Origin: Pithys albifrons albifrons
Taxonomy: Eukaryota; Chordata; Aves; Passeriformes; Thamnophilidae
Direction: 5' to 3'
Assembly (NCBI RefSeq): GCF_047495875.1
Contig: NC_092461.1
Coordinates: 46,517,601-46,581,600, forward strand
Length of the DNA stretch: 64,000 nucleotides
Position 1 is the first letter of the stretch. Each line of letters begins with the position of its first letter. Positions 45,039 to 59,600 of this stretch are shown here, piece by piece. The position numbers and the translations under genes were made by a program. The notes under the pieces are model-generated. The model made no database searches. It saw only the letters and a list, made by a program, of their open reading frames with translations, and was not told the origin of the DNA.

Positions 45039-48000
45039 GTGAGTGGAGCCGCCGGCTCACCCGGGACATCTTCGGGGCAGCGGCGGGAGCGCTGCGGGGC
45101 AGGCGGGCATCGCAGTGGGGCTTGCGCGCCCGTCCCTCCCCGAAGGGAAAGGGCCACTCCCCGGCAGGTGAGACGTGCCCCGGGCCGGCACGTGGGGCAG
45201 CAGCGGGGGCGAGCTGGGGCCGCGGGGCAGTGCCGGCGTGGCGACCCCTCGGCGGGGCTGCCCGCCGCCCTCCTGCTGGGGAGGTCGGGCCGGGAGCAGG
45301 AGAAACGGCGTGAGCTCCGATGGGAAAGGACCGGCCCGAGCGTGGGGCTGCTGGGGACGGGAACGTCCGGCCCGAGCGTGGGGCTGCTGGGGACGGGAAC
45401 GTCAAGGGGTGGGCGCACGCCCCCCGCGGCCCCCAGTCCCCGCGGCGTGTCCTCCCCGACGGGGCCGGGGTCTCGGTGGGAGCTCCTGCCGTGGGAGGGG
45501 CCGCAGCGAGCAGGGGACGTCGCTGATGCCGCCGTCGCTCCTCGTCCAACAGCTCACAGCGGCCAAGGGCTCGCTGTTAGCTCGCGCAGTTAAGACTCAG
45601 TGTTCATGGGACGGACTTGCAGGCTGCTTTCCGTGGACCATCCCTAGAGCGACTGCGTTTCCAAGGCAGAAAGGCGGCTTCTCCCCTCCCATCCTCCGCC
45701 ACCGCCGTGCTGCTCCCGCGGGGCTCGGCTAGCGGGAAAACCGTGGTGGCGGAGCCGACCGAACCTTCCCTAACGCCCAGAGGATTTCTGTGCCGCCAGC
45801 GTTGCTGAAAACGTGCAGATGCCTCTGAGGAGAAGAGAAAGATGGTGCGTTGAGGCTTGATCAGTTTACCTAAAGGGCTGGTGTCGGGGTGCCGGAGCTC
45901 GGCAGCTGGAGCGGTGCAATGTGCCAGTACAGCTCCCGTGTGGACGGAGAAGTTACTGCAGCGCTTCCCGGCTGGCAGCCTGGCCGGGGGCTCGTCAGTT
46001 TCTTTCTTTACCTTTTTTGTTTTGTTTTGTTTTGGGTTTTTTTTGGGCCAGTTCAACTTGTTATAAAATGCTTTTGTTATCAACATATTTTGAATTATTT
46101 TGCTATCCCTTTTCCTGTTATCTTTTCGGCCAAGCGTTCCCTTCCCGTTTCTAAAGTTAGCAGAAAATCAGGTGGCTCAAGCCGCTGAAATCCGTATTTC
46201 TGAAAGAATTGCACTTTTAGTGGTATTATCTGGAAGGGAAGTGACTTAACATCTCCAGTGTTAAGCTGGAACAAATAGTAACAAAACCATGAGAAGAAAA
46301 TAGTTTGCACTTTCATGCATATATCACCTTCAGAGTAGGTACAAATAAAATTGTAAAGCAATTTAGTTTTGACGGCTTTTCGACAGGTGGTTTCCAGAAT
46401 TTAATTTTTGTGTGTGTGGCTAAAACGATAGTAGTCCTTTAAAGTGACCAGACTATCTGTGCTAACAAAGGGTATACTGTGTCTTTAATTAAATGTGGAA
46501 CTACTTAGAGTGCTGGCTAGACAGCGGAGGGTGATAGTGGTATTTCTGCTTTACAACAGAGCTTAAGGACTGCATTGTGGGAGTACTGAAATGAATAGAC
46601 ATCTAACTCTAGTTGTGTGAATTGTCCTTTACGAAAACTTAAGCTGGTTTTAATTGATCTCATGTTCACTGGTTGATCTTAGACCAATTGTTGTGCTTGT
46701 TGAACAGTTGGCTTTTCCAAAGGAGATTGATTTAAATTAGTTTTTAGTTTAATTATTGGATAAATACCATCTGTATTGACAGTTGACTTACTGGCACTAT
46801 TTTGTGCTGTCACCTAAGGGTTTTGTTTTGAGCTTTGGAGAATGCAGTCTTTTTCAGCTATAAGTCTAAAGAAGTAAGCATAGCTAATTCTAAGCACTGA
46901 AAGCAAAATCTAAGAATGTATTCAAATTATAATAGACATTGCCATGACACATGCAGTCTGAAGTAATGCTTTCGTACAGGACCCAAAATTCCAATAATTT
47001 CACAATTTTTCTATATCCCATCTGCTAATAATCAGGCAGTCACTGTGGGGTACTGGCAGTTAAAATTTCTCTGGCATTCTCTTTTGTCTGTTACATGATC
47101 TCAGATGCTTCATAATATCATTTTCTTAATGAAATACAATTTTTGGCATAGATCAAGTCTCCTGTGTGGTAGGAATCAATTGCATTCAGTCTGGAATTAT
47201 GGGCAAATATCATGTGTAGCTGGTTTTTTTAAAGCAGCTAAATGTACAGTAAACTCTAAGTATATATGTCTGTATTGGCATTTGTGGGGATTTGTAGCTG
47301 GTGTAGAATAGTAAAGAAGAGTTAGTAAATTTGGAGAGATGTTCCCAGAATTCTTTATTCCTCTTCTGCTTGCAACTTTTCCCCAAAAGAAGGTTTGCAG
47401 CATAACAGTAGAAGCAGAATGAAAAATTTGGGTTTAGAATATGATTTCTACCTGGCATTGGATTGTATTTTGTTAGTCAATGTTATTTAATTTTTGTTTG
47501 TTTGTTTTTTTATAAATGCATAATAGTGAACAGGTTCTTCTAACTCTGCTGCTGCTCTTGGTTACTTTTGCAGCTCATTAGAATTTTGCTTTGCCTAGTT
47601 GCTCAGAGCAAAACCTTACTTTCCTTACAAAACCCAGCAAATTCTCCGTCTAGAAGTCTCTGCCCTGAGCTGGTGCTTACAATCTTTTTGCCTTTCTTGA
47701 AGAAGAGCTTTTTAAATCTATTTAAATGCTACCTAACTTAAAGGTCAGTGGTGTAATCTCACAGCTGGTTTAGCCTAATTTTTCCTTTCTTGTTGAATTG
47801 TACAACTTGATTTTTTTTGTTTATCTTGGATACCTTCTTGCTTGTTCATTACAATGGAAATTTATCTCTTCTTCAGGTTTCTCTTTAGCAGTCGGTATAA
47901 GATGGTTAACTCCATGTCTTAGCATTTCACTGAATATCACAGGGTTCATGAAAGGCTAGTATTTTTTCCCTTGTTTTTGAGGCATAATGAAAACAACTTT

Positions 48001-51000
48001 CCTAAAGAGAACCACGAATCAAAATGGGGGTACATAGAAATCAAGACTGCCAGGCTGGCTTCCTGTGAGGAGGGGTGGTGTTCTGCAAAAGCATTGACAG
48101 AAGAGAATATAGGGATCATTGGAAAAAGCCATCAAAAAACAGATGCTAACAAACTTCCTCAAGGGAAAAAAAAAGTCAGCGTAACAGCAGTGCCTGAATT
48201 GATGGGAAGACTCAAGAGTAATACAAAGAGGCTCTCTGGAGTTGGTGAGACCAAGGTTGGAATAATGAGATGTGTGAATGGAACACATTGACACCGGGGA
48301 AGTGGAAGTTGCCTGTATCCAAGAACTCAAAGAAAACCTGTGTTTCTCAAATACTTGTCATTTTATTTAGTCCATATACATGGAGTGTCATAAGGGCTAA
48401 AGTGAATACTCGTCTCCTGGATGCTCACACTCTGTATTAGAGATACATAAAGGAGTAATACCTGTGGCAATGGGTAAATACTAAGTGACAGTGGTGATGT
48501 CAAAATATCCACAGTGGAAACAGGAGTACCTGGGGAAGGAAATGTCTGAAGTGTTTCTCAGACCTCAATATATCTGTGTGTAGAGTGTTTATAGGAGAAT
48601 ATAGATATATGGAGGGGCTCAGTCACTGGGATCAAAATTTTGTCAAATCTTTGTCCTAATGTAAGATGGGAATCTAGATCACAAACCTATTAATAATACA
48701 GGAAGCTGTTACATGGATTTTCAACTAAAAGAAAAACCTGTTTCAGTATTGGGGGTTATCATTTAGCTTCCCTAACAAGATATTTACCTGAGACTGGTAT
48801 AATCTTGGAGCCTGTCTCTGCTAGATTTTGTGTTCAGGCTTTGGCAAAACTAGATGATTTGAGCATAAGGGAAAAAGAATCTGTGTTGGATTTTTTTTTT
48901 TACTTGACTGAAGTAAAGACCACATCTACTTTTACAAGGACTGTACTAGCTCCTAAAAGGTAATTTATCTCAAAAACAAACAAATCCAACAATATCCAAG
49001 TATTTAATCAATTCTGTCCTCCTCTCTTTGAGCTTGAAACACATTTTACATTTGGAGGATGGTAAACTTCTCATCTGTGGGTTAAGGCTTAGAACCTTAT
49101 GTGAAAGCTGTACTTTGAGATATGTTTTTTTCCACAGGTGTTACATTAAATACTTGTAACAGAACTTGTGAAAGAACTGAGATGTGTTAGCACTTTAAGG
49201 GTTAATTTTCCAGGTACTTGTGATCAGTAAGAAAAGCTTTAGAGGGTAGTTTATGTTCCTCAGACCCTTACTTAAGATATTTAATTGTTGAGTATTATAC
49301 ATACATCATTACTACAGCGGTAAGAATATCCTAACATTGTAACCACTGAAAAGTCAAAACTTTTAAACTTTTGGCTACTTATACCTTACGACTGAGCATC
49401 TATGAGGAAGTTTCTTAATCTGCCAGAACTCAAAACTTAGATGTGAGTGACTGAATATTGAACTAATGAATAATGTAGCATTACTGAGGGTAAGCAACGT
49501 TCAAGTGAATTGTGAAGATTTGCAGAAAAGATGCTCAAAACACCAAGAGCAGGATTCACCATTGAAACAGACACCTACGTTTGGGTGTTTGATTCAACTT
49601 CCCAAAGTAGGTTTGTAGTGCTGCTTATGATATTCAAGACACACTTCTGGGCTTGGTATGTACACGACCTTCCTGAGCAATCAGAGGCCAGGATATCCTG
49701 GAGCAAGTCATATGCATCTGACATGTTTATGTATCTCAAGGTCCGTTATTTTGGAAACTGGAAATGGGGAGCATGGGCTTGCACATTGTTATTGTGGGTG
49801 TGCTTTACCTTGCCTGTATCCATCCCTTTAGCTTCCATTATAGGTCACTTGGGGTTAGGATGGATGTGCCTGCTCAGACCTTGAAGTCTATACTTACATC
49901 CTTTTGTATTAAAACCTGCGGTAAAATCGACATTGGGATGAAGAACTCATATTTGTATGCTTGATAAACTTGGCTTAATTTTACATTTTACCTTTTTGGA
50001 GGAAGGAGAAGATGTACATTTTCCAAATGAAAACTGTCATTAAAGTAGCTCAAAACGCATGACAGATATCCTAAGTGAGTTTCTACACTAACATAAGGAC
50101 AGTATGGTGATAACAGCAATAATGCAGTTTCTCAATTCAATGTGTCATTTACAATATACAGGCCAGAATAATTACTGTGGTAAAGTATGTTAGTGTGGTA
50201 TTGTTTACATAAGCTGCCTTTAATGAAAAATAGGAAATTATTTAAAAGGTAGAAAGTGGAAGAGGTGTTTGCTATCAAAATTCAAGGCATAAAGAAATAG
50301 TGGTCTTTCTGTAGGCTGTTTGTTGGATTTTTTCTTTCTCTTTCTGCCAAGAGTCTGACTATCCTATGGAGGACTACATTTAATTTGTGATTATCTACCT
50401 ACTTTTTAACACCAGAAACTTTAGCTAACCTTAGATTAGAGGGACTGTTTAGTCAAACCTGCAGACCATCACTGGCTGAAAACATTTCCCAGTGCACTGA
50501 ATATCAAACTTGAAAGCTTATACCTGACCATAGCATCCTTTCCAAAAGTGTATCCTTGATTATAAAGTCAAGGATAGGATTCATGTGATTACATGAATGT
50601 CTACATTTTCTTTTATAATTCATGTAGTGCTAGTTGGTACAGTTCACTGAGCTGTTGGTACAATTTTACTCATCCTACAGTAGATGCTGGCCTTTGATCA
50701 GTTAAAACATATCCCAAATTCTATAAATACTAACAAAGATGACTTGATTTCCTCTGTCTATAGTTGAAGTGTAGTTCAGATGTACACATTTTCATTATTA
50801 GCTCCTGAATTAACCTGAAATCAGCCTGAAATGAGAAGGGATCCACCACATTCAACCTCCTCACCTGTATTAAAATTATGTGTTGATGCAGCTCTTAACA
50901 TTAACAAATAAAGCCCCTGAAAGTTCTAATTTCTCCTGCATTAGAGATTTATTTAGTTGCAGATATTTTTAAATAAATTAAATTCCTCAGGCATGCCCTT

Positions 51001-54000
51001 TCTTTTCACTTCAAAGTTTTGTTTGGGCACAGTTGGAGAACCTTCTGTATTTGTCTAGGCTCCAAGTATTTGCTAATCCGTTTCTTAGTGAAAAGCATGA
51101 CTTCATATGTGTTGGTTGTGGATAATGCAAAAATGTAACAGCTTGATCCTTTCATCATGGGCTGCCTTAGGCATTGAAATTAGGTGCTGCCGTGGTTTGT
51201 GTGCTCATTGTCTTTGTAGTACTTGTTTAGCAAATGCAATGCTTTGGTAAGTGTCAGTGTGGTGCTGCAAAGTAATTTTGTGCACGAAGAGTACATCTAT
51301 CACTTTTTGGGACTGTACTCTTGGGTTTAAAACCTGTTTCCAAGTAATTTTTAGTGTAGAGCATGGAACATGTTTTGTATGTCTTTGTGATTCTTGTATT
51401 CTGACTAATACATCTTAGAAAGTGAAGTGTCAGTTGAATATTGCTTGTAAGAACCATAAAGCAGATGCAGAGCTATTTCTCCTGTCTACATGAAGGTTTT
51501 GTACAGCAAGCTCCATGGATAAAGGCCACTGACTGATCAGAGTTTAGTGTTACACTCGTTGAACCTTGTGTAGCTGTGGACAGTAAGGTCGCTCATAAGC
51601 CTGACTTGAATTCTAGCTGTGCCGCTTTATTCTCTCTACATCAGGCTGTTGAGCTCTCACAGGGTTTGAGAGCTTTGATGAAGTAAACCATCCTGTCCAT
51701 TTTCACTAATATTTTTTGAAAACTGAGGAGCAATGAAGTTGAAAGGGATCAGGGTGGTTTTCTCTCCAGTTTATGTGCCCAAAAGGCAGATAATGGTGCA
51801 ACATGGTATCAAACACAGGAGAGGCAAGAGGGAAGGAATGAGTTTGACAACACTCTAATTAATGCCACCTTTCCAATGCAGTTTCTACAGTGGAGATGGG
51901 GGGCAGGAAGAAGGAATTACAAGAAATTGGTATTTCATAATACTATTTCAATATTCTTAATTGACACGAAGTTATGTTCTGAACATAGAATGGAGATGAC
52001 AACTGTAACTCATAAAATGATAGAATGTCATGATACTTTCTGCTGTAGATCTTTTCCTGAGACTACAAGGATTTGAGACCTTAATTGTATGTCTTTAAGA
52101 TTGCTACATCTTAGCACCTTGATTTCAACCAGCTACAGATATCTCTGACCTTTGTCTGTCAAACTGTGGTTCATGGAGCAGCTGCTATCATCTTCTGGTA
52201 CAGATCACGTTGCCTCATCCTTGTATTTGTACCCAAGTACTTTTGAATTAAACACTCCAGTGAATTTATATAGCTGCTTTCATCTTACTATATTTTGAAA
52301 CAATTTCTTGTTGCTTAAATGCAAAGCTGTTGCTGCATGTGACGTTTCTTCTTGTTTATGTACTTGAATGGGCAAATTGTGAAATGTAAAAGGATACAGG
52401 AAAAGGAGGAAAACTGCAGTGTGGGGAAGAGAGTAATTTTTTTAAGTGAAAGCAAAGATGCAACTAATATTTTAGGTAGGTCAATTACATGATCCAGGGG
52501 AGTTTTTTAAGATTCCCATCTGTTAAGATCTGATGAGAAATGCAAAAAACCTTCATGCTCTTTTTTTTCAGTAATTAGTTATGTATTTCTTTTTGAAATG
52601 CCAATTTCTTTACAGCCAAGCACTTGATGTATCTGTAAGACTGTAGTTTTATGAGGGAATGCTGTCTGCTTTCACTCCTTTTGTGTTGTTTTTATGGGAT
52701 GTTTGTGTCACTGTGTCTGGGGATATGTAAGTAATTACAGGTAACATACAGAATATTTAGAAGAGGCATGCAGTTTTGTAATTGTGTTTCAAAAAAGCTC
52801 CCACTTTCAATGGAATTATGTGATGGTATTTGAAGTGTATAATAGGAAATTTCATGTATGGTTAATGTAGAACCAAAATATTATGAAAGTTCCTCTACTA
52901 AGGTTTTCTGTTTTTAAAAACATTTCTTTCTCTCTAGGATTTAAATCTAAAAATAATCAAGAACATATGATTTAGGGATTGAATCTCAAATTTATCTTGC
53001 AGAAACTTTTGTCTATATTTTTTTGTGAGCATTGTCATGATTTTCTCCATCTTGATGAAAAACAGACCCTAACATAGATGTAGTGAGATAAAGGGACCTG
53101 AAAGATAGGTAATGTTTGTGATGTTGGCTTTTAGGTTGGTGTGGTTTTTTAATCACTGGGCAGTTTCATGAGCAATAATTCCCAAGCAGCAATGAAGACA
53201 ATGTTTGTGCCTTTGTATATCTTGGAAGAAACTTGTACTGCTTTTACACTGCAAAGAGACAAGTGTTTTTGTGTTAGAGAATTGCAATGGTGTGATAAAA
53301 TATAAACTTCCTGATCCAGTCACATTATTTTCTTTTTGAGCTGAAATGCTGTCTGAAATATGTCCCACACAAATATAAACTCTGCAGTAATGTATGGTCT
53401 TCTCAGCCGTATGGTTGCCACCTTGGGAATACCGAAAAATCCTGAACCAGCCACATCAGACAAATGGCTGTTGTGCATGCACAGATTAATCCACATATGT
53501 ATAGCAGCGCTGACAACACCCATCAAGTCTGTACTAAAACTTTCTGGGAAAGATGGAAACTACCAAAACAGCAACTATGCTTAGTAAAGATAGATGTTAC
53601 TGATTCTCTCTTACTTCTTTCTGGAATTACTCAAAAACTTTGGGAGATAAAATACGGTCTTACTATAAACTTACCAGCTTACCTGGTGATTCCACTGGCA
53701 AGCATGTGGCTGTGACTCTCTTGAATGGGAGTTAGTTTTGTCATCTTTTGTTTTATCTATATTGAGGTGGTACTAGAGGGTCCCAGCTGAGGTGAGGGCC
53801 TACAGGACTGGCCCTGCTTAGAGGACAACCGCTGAACTAAGATTGCCAAAGCAGAAATCAGAAATCTGTCCTGCACTTCCTTCCAATGGCAGAAATGTTC
53901 TTTGGCCTCTCATGACTAGTTTCGACCTGGTTTACATCTTCTTTTACACAGTGCATGCTAATAATGTGATGGTCATAGATTCAGTTTTGACTCAGCAAGA

Positions 54001-55844
54001 GTAACTGTAACTTGGCACAATCACTGCGGTGCACCCAAGGCACTCCGAGTTGTGTTCACAGCACAGAAACACAGCAGGTTTTAGTTTGCTTAAAGCTTTC
54101 ACCAATTTTTGCAAAATAATTCCAAATAACCTCTGATCTGAGATACTTCACTCACCAAAGAGCATTTCAATTTCCTTGTTTGTTATCATCAAATTACATG
54201 TTTTACTTTCATCTACAGTATTCTCAGGAGGTGGTTTAATGTCTAAATTTGGTTTCCTATCCTCTCTAAAATGGTCAGTTTTCTCTCCCCTATTTTGTTG
54301 AGTGGTCACTTGTGAGCTAACTTTCTGAGGGGCATCTGAGGGAAGCCACCTTTTGGAGTAGGGTAGTTGTGTGCCTTTGCTGTTGTGATTGACATCCTGC
54401 TGATGACAGGCTAGTTCTTTAACTTAGGCTCCTTTCCTGGGCCATACAAAATATACCTGGCCTGCACACATCTCTCTTGGCCTTTAAGTTGTTCAACAAA
54501 TGATTTTATGTGAATAGATTGCCTGTTTAGTTCTATCTGACATGGTTCAGAGTTGGAAATTTTGCATTCCTGGTAAGAGGGTACCTTCAGAATGTCAGAG
54601 GGTTTGCTTCCATTGTTAGTCTTTGCACAGGTAAAACTTCTGATTGATACATATGTACATCAATGGCAGTGGTAATAGGAAATAAATCTCTCTTTTACGT
54701 AAATGCTAAGCAGCTTTCCAGTGTGCATTGTTAATATTATAGCATGGATGTTAATAATGTAAGCATTTAGTTGAAATGGTGCTTCTAGACAGGCTCTCTG
54801 GCTTCACACTCTGTTATTTACAGCACTATTGCAATATACTGGAGTGCAGTATCTTTACTGATGCTGAGATGACAGTAGGTCATGGTTTCTCTTTTTAACC
54901 ATAATAAGACATCAGAATTACAAGTGCTTATCATAACTCTTTTATTCAGTCTCAGGATTTGCTGAATTTCATCTGCTGCCCTGGGCCTTCAAAATTTTTT
55001 TGGGAATTGAATTTTAGGAAATGCTTTTAGCTGTAGTTGGGAAATAAATTGAGAAGAATAGCCTACATTTATGGGGCTGTTTTCTTTTGTTTTGTTCTTG
55101 GATTTGGTTTTTTTATTTAAACTAACTTTTTTTGCTATAAAGCTTACTTTGATTCAAATTTACTCTGTTTTGTTTGTGATTCTTTTAATATAGATTTATG
55201 TAGAAACAGATAATTATGAACTGCTTCAATGAAAAATGTGTGGTGTGAAAGTGAGAAGTAAATCCATAAAATCATATATTTAGGTTATTGCAACCTGTAG
55301 GCCACCTGGTGCTACACACCAGGGTATCTCTATTGAGTATCTCTAGTGCTGTACACATGTGCAGTAGTCAAAGTATATACACATTTTGAAGGGTTCAGGT
55401 AAGCAAAACTGACACAGGAAGGCAAGGAAGAAGAGGCATAGAGTAACCTTATTATTAATGTTTTGGGACAAAGTTGGGTATTGGATCTCTAGTTCTGATT
55501 CTCAGGTTTGTCTGTGTTCACTGGAATATGTAGCACCTCTCTGTTAAGGACAGGTAACTGTACACAAAAAAAAGTATTCCCTCCATTTCAGATTGGAGTT
55601 CAGCCTCATCTATATCTGAGCAAAAAAGCCAACAATTTGTCAGTTACCTGCCTGCATTTGTGTTGCATGTGCTCCATCTGTCTCTTGCATGGTTTCAGCA
55701 ACCCAATACAGAGACTTCTGTATTGTGTCAAAGGGAGTTTAGTTCTGCTCAGTTTTGAGTACAAGAAGAGGAGGGTATTGTCTGTTCTTCTGCTAAAATT
55801 GTCTTGTTATTTGCATCTTGTGCCAGCAAGTATTCTGGAAAATA
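45039..55844 (+). other. RSPO2: RSPO2 intron after first coding exon, 5' part
   Basis: The intron starts inside the CpG island and continues as AT-rich DNA from about 45.8 kb. I found no sequence for the next coding exon (ASYVSNPICKGC...). Open frames at 47971-48291, 49531-49884 and 55508-56029 either start at non-ATG codons or overlap CR1. No other repeat recognised. Confidence 0.75.
45331..45402. repeat. perfect 36-bp tandem duplication
   Basis: Two exact, adjacent copies of a 36-base GC-rich unit (45331-45366 and 45367-45402), beginning CCGGCCCGAGCGTGG and ending GACGGGAACGT, with one further matching base. It lies about 290 bases into the RSPO2 intron, within the CpG island. The lack of any mismatch implies a recent duplication or homogenisation. 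Confidence 0.95.
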
Positions 55845-56626
55845 CCTCCCATAGAGGGGGACCTCAACAACCTGGAAATCAAAAGAAATATCACAAAGTT
55901 AAACAAGAAGTGCAAAGTCTTGCACGTGAGAAAGAAGAACCCCACACACCGCTATACTCTGGGAGACATTCAACAGGAAAGCAACTTGGCAAAAAAAGGC
56001 CCTGGGGAACATGGTGGATGCTGTGTTGAATGTGAGCCAGCAATATGCCCTTGCTGCAAGGAAGGCTTATGGTGTTCTGGGTTGCATTAGAAGGATTGAT
56101 GCCAGCAGATGATTATTCCCCTTTCATCAGTGCTGCTGAGGCACACCTGAAATTCTTTGTCTATCTCTAGTCTTCTCAGTACTGGAGAGAGTTCAACAAA
56201 GGACCATAAAAATGATTGAAGTACTGGAGCATCTCTCCTGTGACGAAAAGTTGAGAGAGCTGGGACTGTTCACCTTGGAGAAGGATCAATGGGATCTCAA
56301 CAATGTGGCTGAAGGAAGGGTTCAAATATGTCAGGAGCAGCCTCTTTTTAGCAGTCTTCAGTGACAGAATAAGAATCAATGGGCACAAACTGAAACACAG
56401 GAGGTACCCTCTGAATATCAGGAAATGTTTTTTAGAGTGAGGGTGACTGAGTACTGGCACGTGTCCAGAGATGTTGATGAGTCTCTGTCCTTGGAGATAC
56501 TAAAAAGCCATCCTGACATGGTCTTGGGCAACTGCATCTAAGTGCCCCTACTTGAACAGGGTTACTGGACTAAATGGCCCATTCCACTTCCAGAAGTCCC
56601 TTCCAATCTCAGCCATTCTGTGAAAA
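55845..56626 (+). mobile_element. CR1 LINE, sense, in RSPO2 intron
   Basis: About 780 bases in the same orientation as RSPO2. The + frame near 55850-55990 reads GDLNNLEIKRNITKLNKKCK and VLHVRKKNPTHRYTLGD, matching the CR1 reverse-transcriptase C-terminal region. GAGAGAGCTGGGACTGTTCA near 56253 marks the end of the ORF. The 3' UTR follows, ending in CAGAAGTCCCTTCCAATCTC and a single CCATTCTGTG tail unit. Frames are broken by stops, so it is inactive. Confidence 0.93.
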
Positions 56627-59600
56627 GTGGTCTGGAAATGTATTGGGGTACCTAGCTTTGCCTACTTTTTTTTCTGGTAATGGTCAGCTGTGGAGAGGAA
56701 ACTGAGTCCATTCATTCCTTAAGGAATCCTTAGGATACGTGACTGAATCATGTTTAGTTGCAAAGACCTTAACTTTGTTTGAGTACTAAAATCAACCCAG
56801 AGGAGCTTCCTGGTATTTAGCAGTGAGACAGAACTTCCCAGCTCTGTCACTTTCCCTTAACAAGAGTCCATTTCTAGCAGAAGTCATGAAATAGCACCTG
56901 CTTCACCTCTTCCCTTTCTCTTATATTCTTGCTTCCATGCAGGAGAAGCTCATGATGCATAGCAGAAATTAAAGTTGAGAGATGAAATCACAGGAACAGT
57001 GAACAGTCAAGTTTGGGTGATCTGAGCCATTTATAATAGGGTTCTATGTCATGCTAATTTTGCATCATATGAGTTCCTTGCTCCCCTATTTTTCTTCTCT
57101 CAAGTATGTGCAAATAGCAGAGAGTGCACTGTGAATGTAATGATAAAGATACTAGACCTAACTCTGATCTCACTCATTTTGTTCTGAGTCTGGGAGTGGT
57201 GTCAATGTCTCAGCCACAGTGGATACTGCTGAAGTGGTTCTTGCTCTGGGCTATTGTTTTCTCATACAATATTTCTGTCAGATGCTTCAGAAAGACTGAC
57301 AGTCAGGCACTTCTCTCTTTTAAGTTGTTTGCTTTGCTAATGCTGTATTTGAGAACTTTCTCATTGCTTTAATTCTTTCATTAGACTCCTGGAAGAAGTC
57401 TTGCTGCTTCCAACTTTTATTTCGGTTATTGTAACATTAGCAGTAGGATCAATATGTAGGGTTTTTTTCAGCATTTGGAAAAAGGCTGAAAGGTGACTCT
57501 ATTAAATCTGAATTTAAAGACAGAATTGGTTTCATATAGTTCTCTCTTAATAGCTTTCCAAGCAGCCGCTAAGTGAAACTACTATATATTGAGCCTGATG
57601 TAACATGAGGCTCATTGAGTAAAATAACATTAGTCTGTGCTACTTAAATACACTCTGGAAGGCTTAAGGAGGAGAGAAAGGAAAATATTTGAAGAGATCA
57701 GCTGGATGTGGTTGAATACATGTAATGTCACCTGAGAAGGATTAGAATTTGCCAAAGCTTGACCTGAATGAAGACCTCCCTTTAGGGCTTGTGTTCTTAC
57801 CAGATCAGCTGCAGGAATTTTTCTATGCACAGTTTTCTACCAGCAGTCATATAGGGAAAGAGTCCAGTGATTTAACTGGCTGCTGTATCTCGGCTATAAT
57901 AAAGTTAAAAATAAAAAAAAAATAAAAATACCAGTTTCTGGTCCTTATTAGCTACACCTGGCTTTTCCTAATTATTAAAGTCAATATTTTTGTCATCTAT
58001 CTTCTGTTGCTTTTTCTTTTTCTGGGAGCTCAGTGTACATACTCTAGCCAACAAACAGCTACACATGTAGTTCACATCTGTAGATGTGGCCAGCTTCAAA
58101 AAAACACACGTGCTGACACTTCAAATTCCAGGAGAAATTCCAGGAGAAGACCCAGTGGAGTGGTTAGTAGCAATGTAGCAATGGTACTTCATCCACCATG
58201 GTATTTGTTTTCTGATTATATGGGATTAGCAAACCCAGTGGCCTTATTCTTAATAACATGACTACTGTGGTTGTGTCTTGAAAACCACGTGTTGTCCTGT
58301 TTTGTGAATGTGTTGGAGTGCTCAGGATGCTTTCCCATGCATGTCTCTGAAGTGATGGATATCTCTTATAGGTGTAGAAATAGAGTCCTGGGGTTACAAA
58401 ATAAAGAAAAAGAGAATGACAAGTGGGGATGCTTAATATCTTTGAAAAAAACAAGTCTCTAGTGATTTTCTTTTTTCACTCAAGCCTGCTATGGAATTGG
58501 GATAGGGGTTGAAGAGAATGAAATGATTGATGTGCCAACACCTCTTGACTAGACAGATGTTCACCACAGCAGGCTTTTGCCATTTCTGCTAAATCTGAGG
58601 TTTGACCTTGAATTGTAATACTTTTGTATTGCAATAATAAGATATAAATGTTCTTATTAAGATTTTTTTTTTCCAGAGGAACTACTTAATCTCATGCTTC
58701 TATGTTTAGACTTGAGCATCGCAGACTGGCAATACTCATACTGTGAAGATGAATTTGCCTTTACAAAGAAGGGGTTTCTGATACCTTTCTCTAAAGCCAT
58801 TATGGGCTGCTGTTGGAGTGAGCAGTGCTTTTGCTCAGTATATCAATTTTCATGTAAAATTTTCATTGCAAAGTTTTTTTTTTCTACAGAAAATGGTAAT
58901 TGATTTTGGATTTTTGTGAGGTTCAGCATAGCACGTGCCATTCTGGGCTTGATCTTTCTTAAAAATACCTCAAGTCACAATTAAGTCTGGCAGACATATA
59001 ATGAGTAAAAGCATACAATGAAATGTAACTCTGTGGAGGAATAGCATGTTTCTCAAGAGATTTATATTGAAATGATTTAATGTCAGAACTATTTAGATTT
59101 ATCCTTCTCTTGCATTTAAATTTCATATCTGTTGTGAAATTGTAACTAAGCTGTAACCATTTTGTTTAGCCACAATCATAGTTGACTTGTGTTTCATCAC
59201 TGCTTGTTATCAGGTTTGTTTCTTGATTTTACCATTCATTCTTAGTTTGTTACAGAAATGCTATCTCCTCTCTCTTTGTGGTAACCATGTAGAGATCCCC
59301 ATGATATTCTGCAGAATAATTTCTCTTCTGTTTGTGCATGTTTAGCTAAGAAGAAATCTGATTAGTTGAATGCTCTTGATGGTATTCAAGTACATCCTAG
59401 AGCTTTGCATTTGCTGTTTGATGTTCCATTTTACAGCTTTACTTAAATGCTCTGCAGGGATTGTGGTTTAGTTGTGAGAGCATGAAATTTGAATCCAAGG
59501 TGCCTGGTTCTCTTACCAATAGAGCTGGTCAGTATGTTTAAAACCAGATTCTTTTACCCACCACCCCATAATGGATTTCTGTACATGTATCTACAAAGAG

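Larger units (their letters stand above)
44030..45770. promoter_or_regulatory. RSPO2: CpG island at the RSPO2 promoter and first coding exon
   Basis: An abrupt change from AT-rich DNA to very GC- and CpG-rich sequence, densest from 44,100 to 45,550 and fading by about 45,770. It contains GC boxes (near 44119-44130 and GGGCGGGG at 44495-44502), a TATA-like box, the leader and the RSPO2 start codon. Long open frames on both strands here, up to 403 codons on the minus strand, reflect the scarcity of stop codons in GC-rich DNA and are not called as genes. Confidence 0.9.

Noticed and set aside
44207..45418. 403-codon open frame on the minus strand over the RSPO2 promoter
   Set aside because: The region is a CpG island where stop codons are rare on every frame. 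The frame is low-complexity (Arg, Pro, Ala, Gly), overlaps the RSPO2 exon and matches no family I know.
47971..48291. 106-codon lysine-rich open frame in the RSPO2 intron
   Set aside because: It starts at TTG, has A-rich codon content matching local composition, and has no convincing splice donor or family match.
59455..59530. tRNA-like stretch with GGTTTAGT and GGTTC motifs
   Set aside because: The arms do not pair into a cloverleaf and the B-box is incomplete. Treated as chance.
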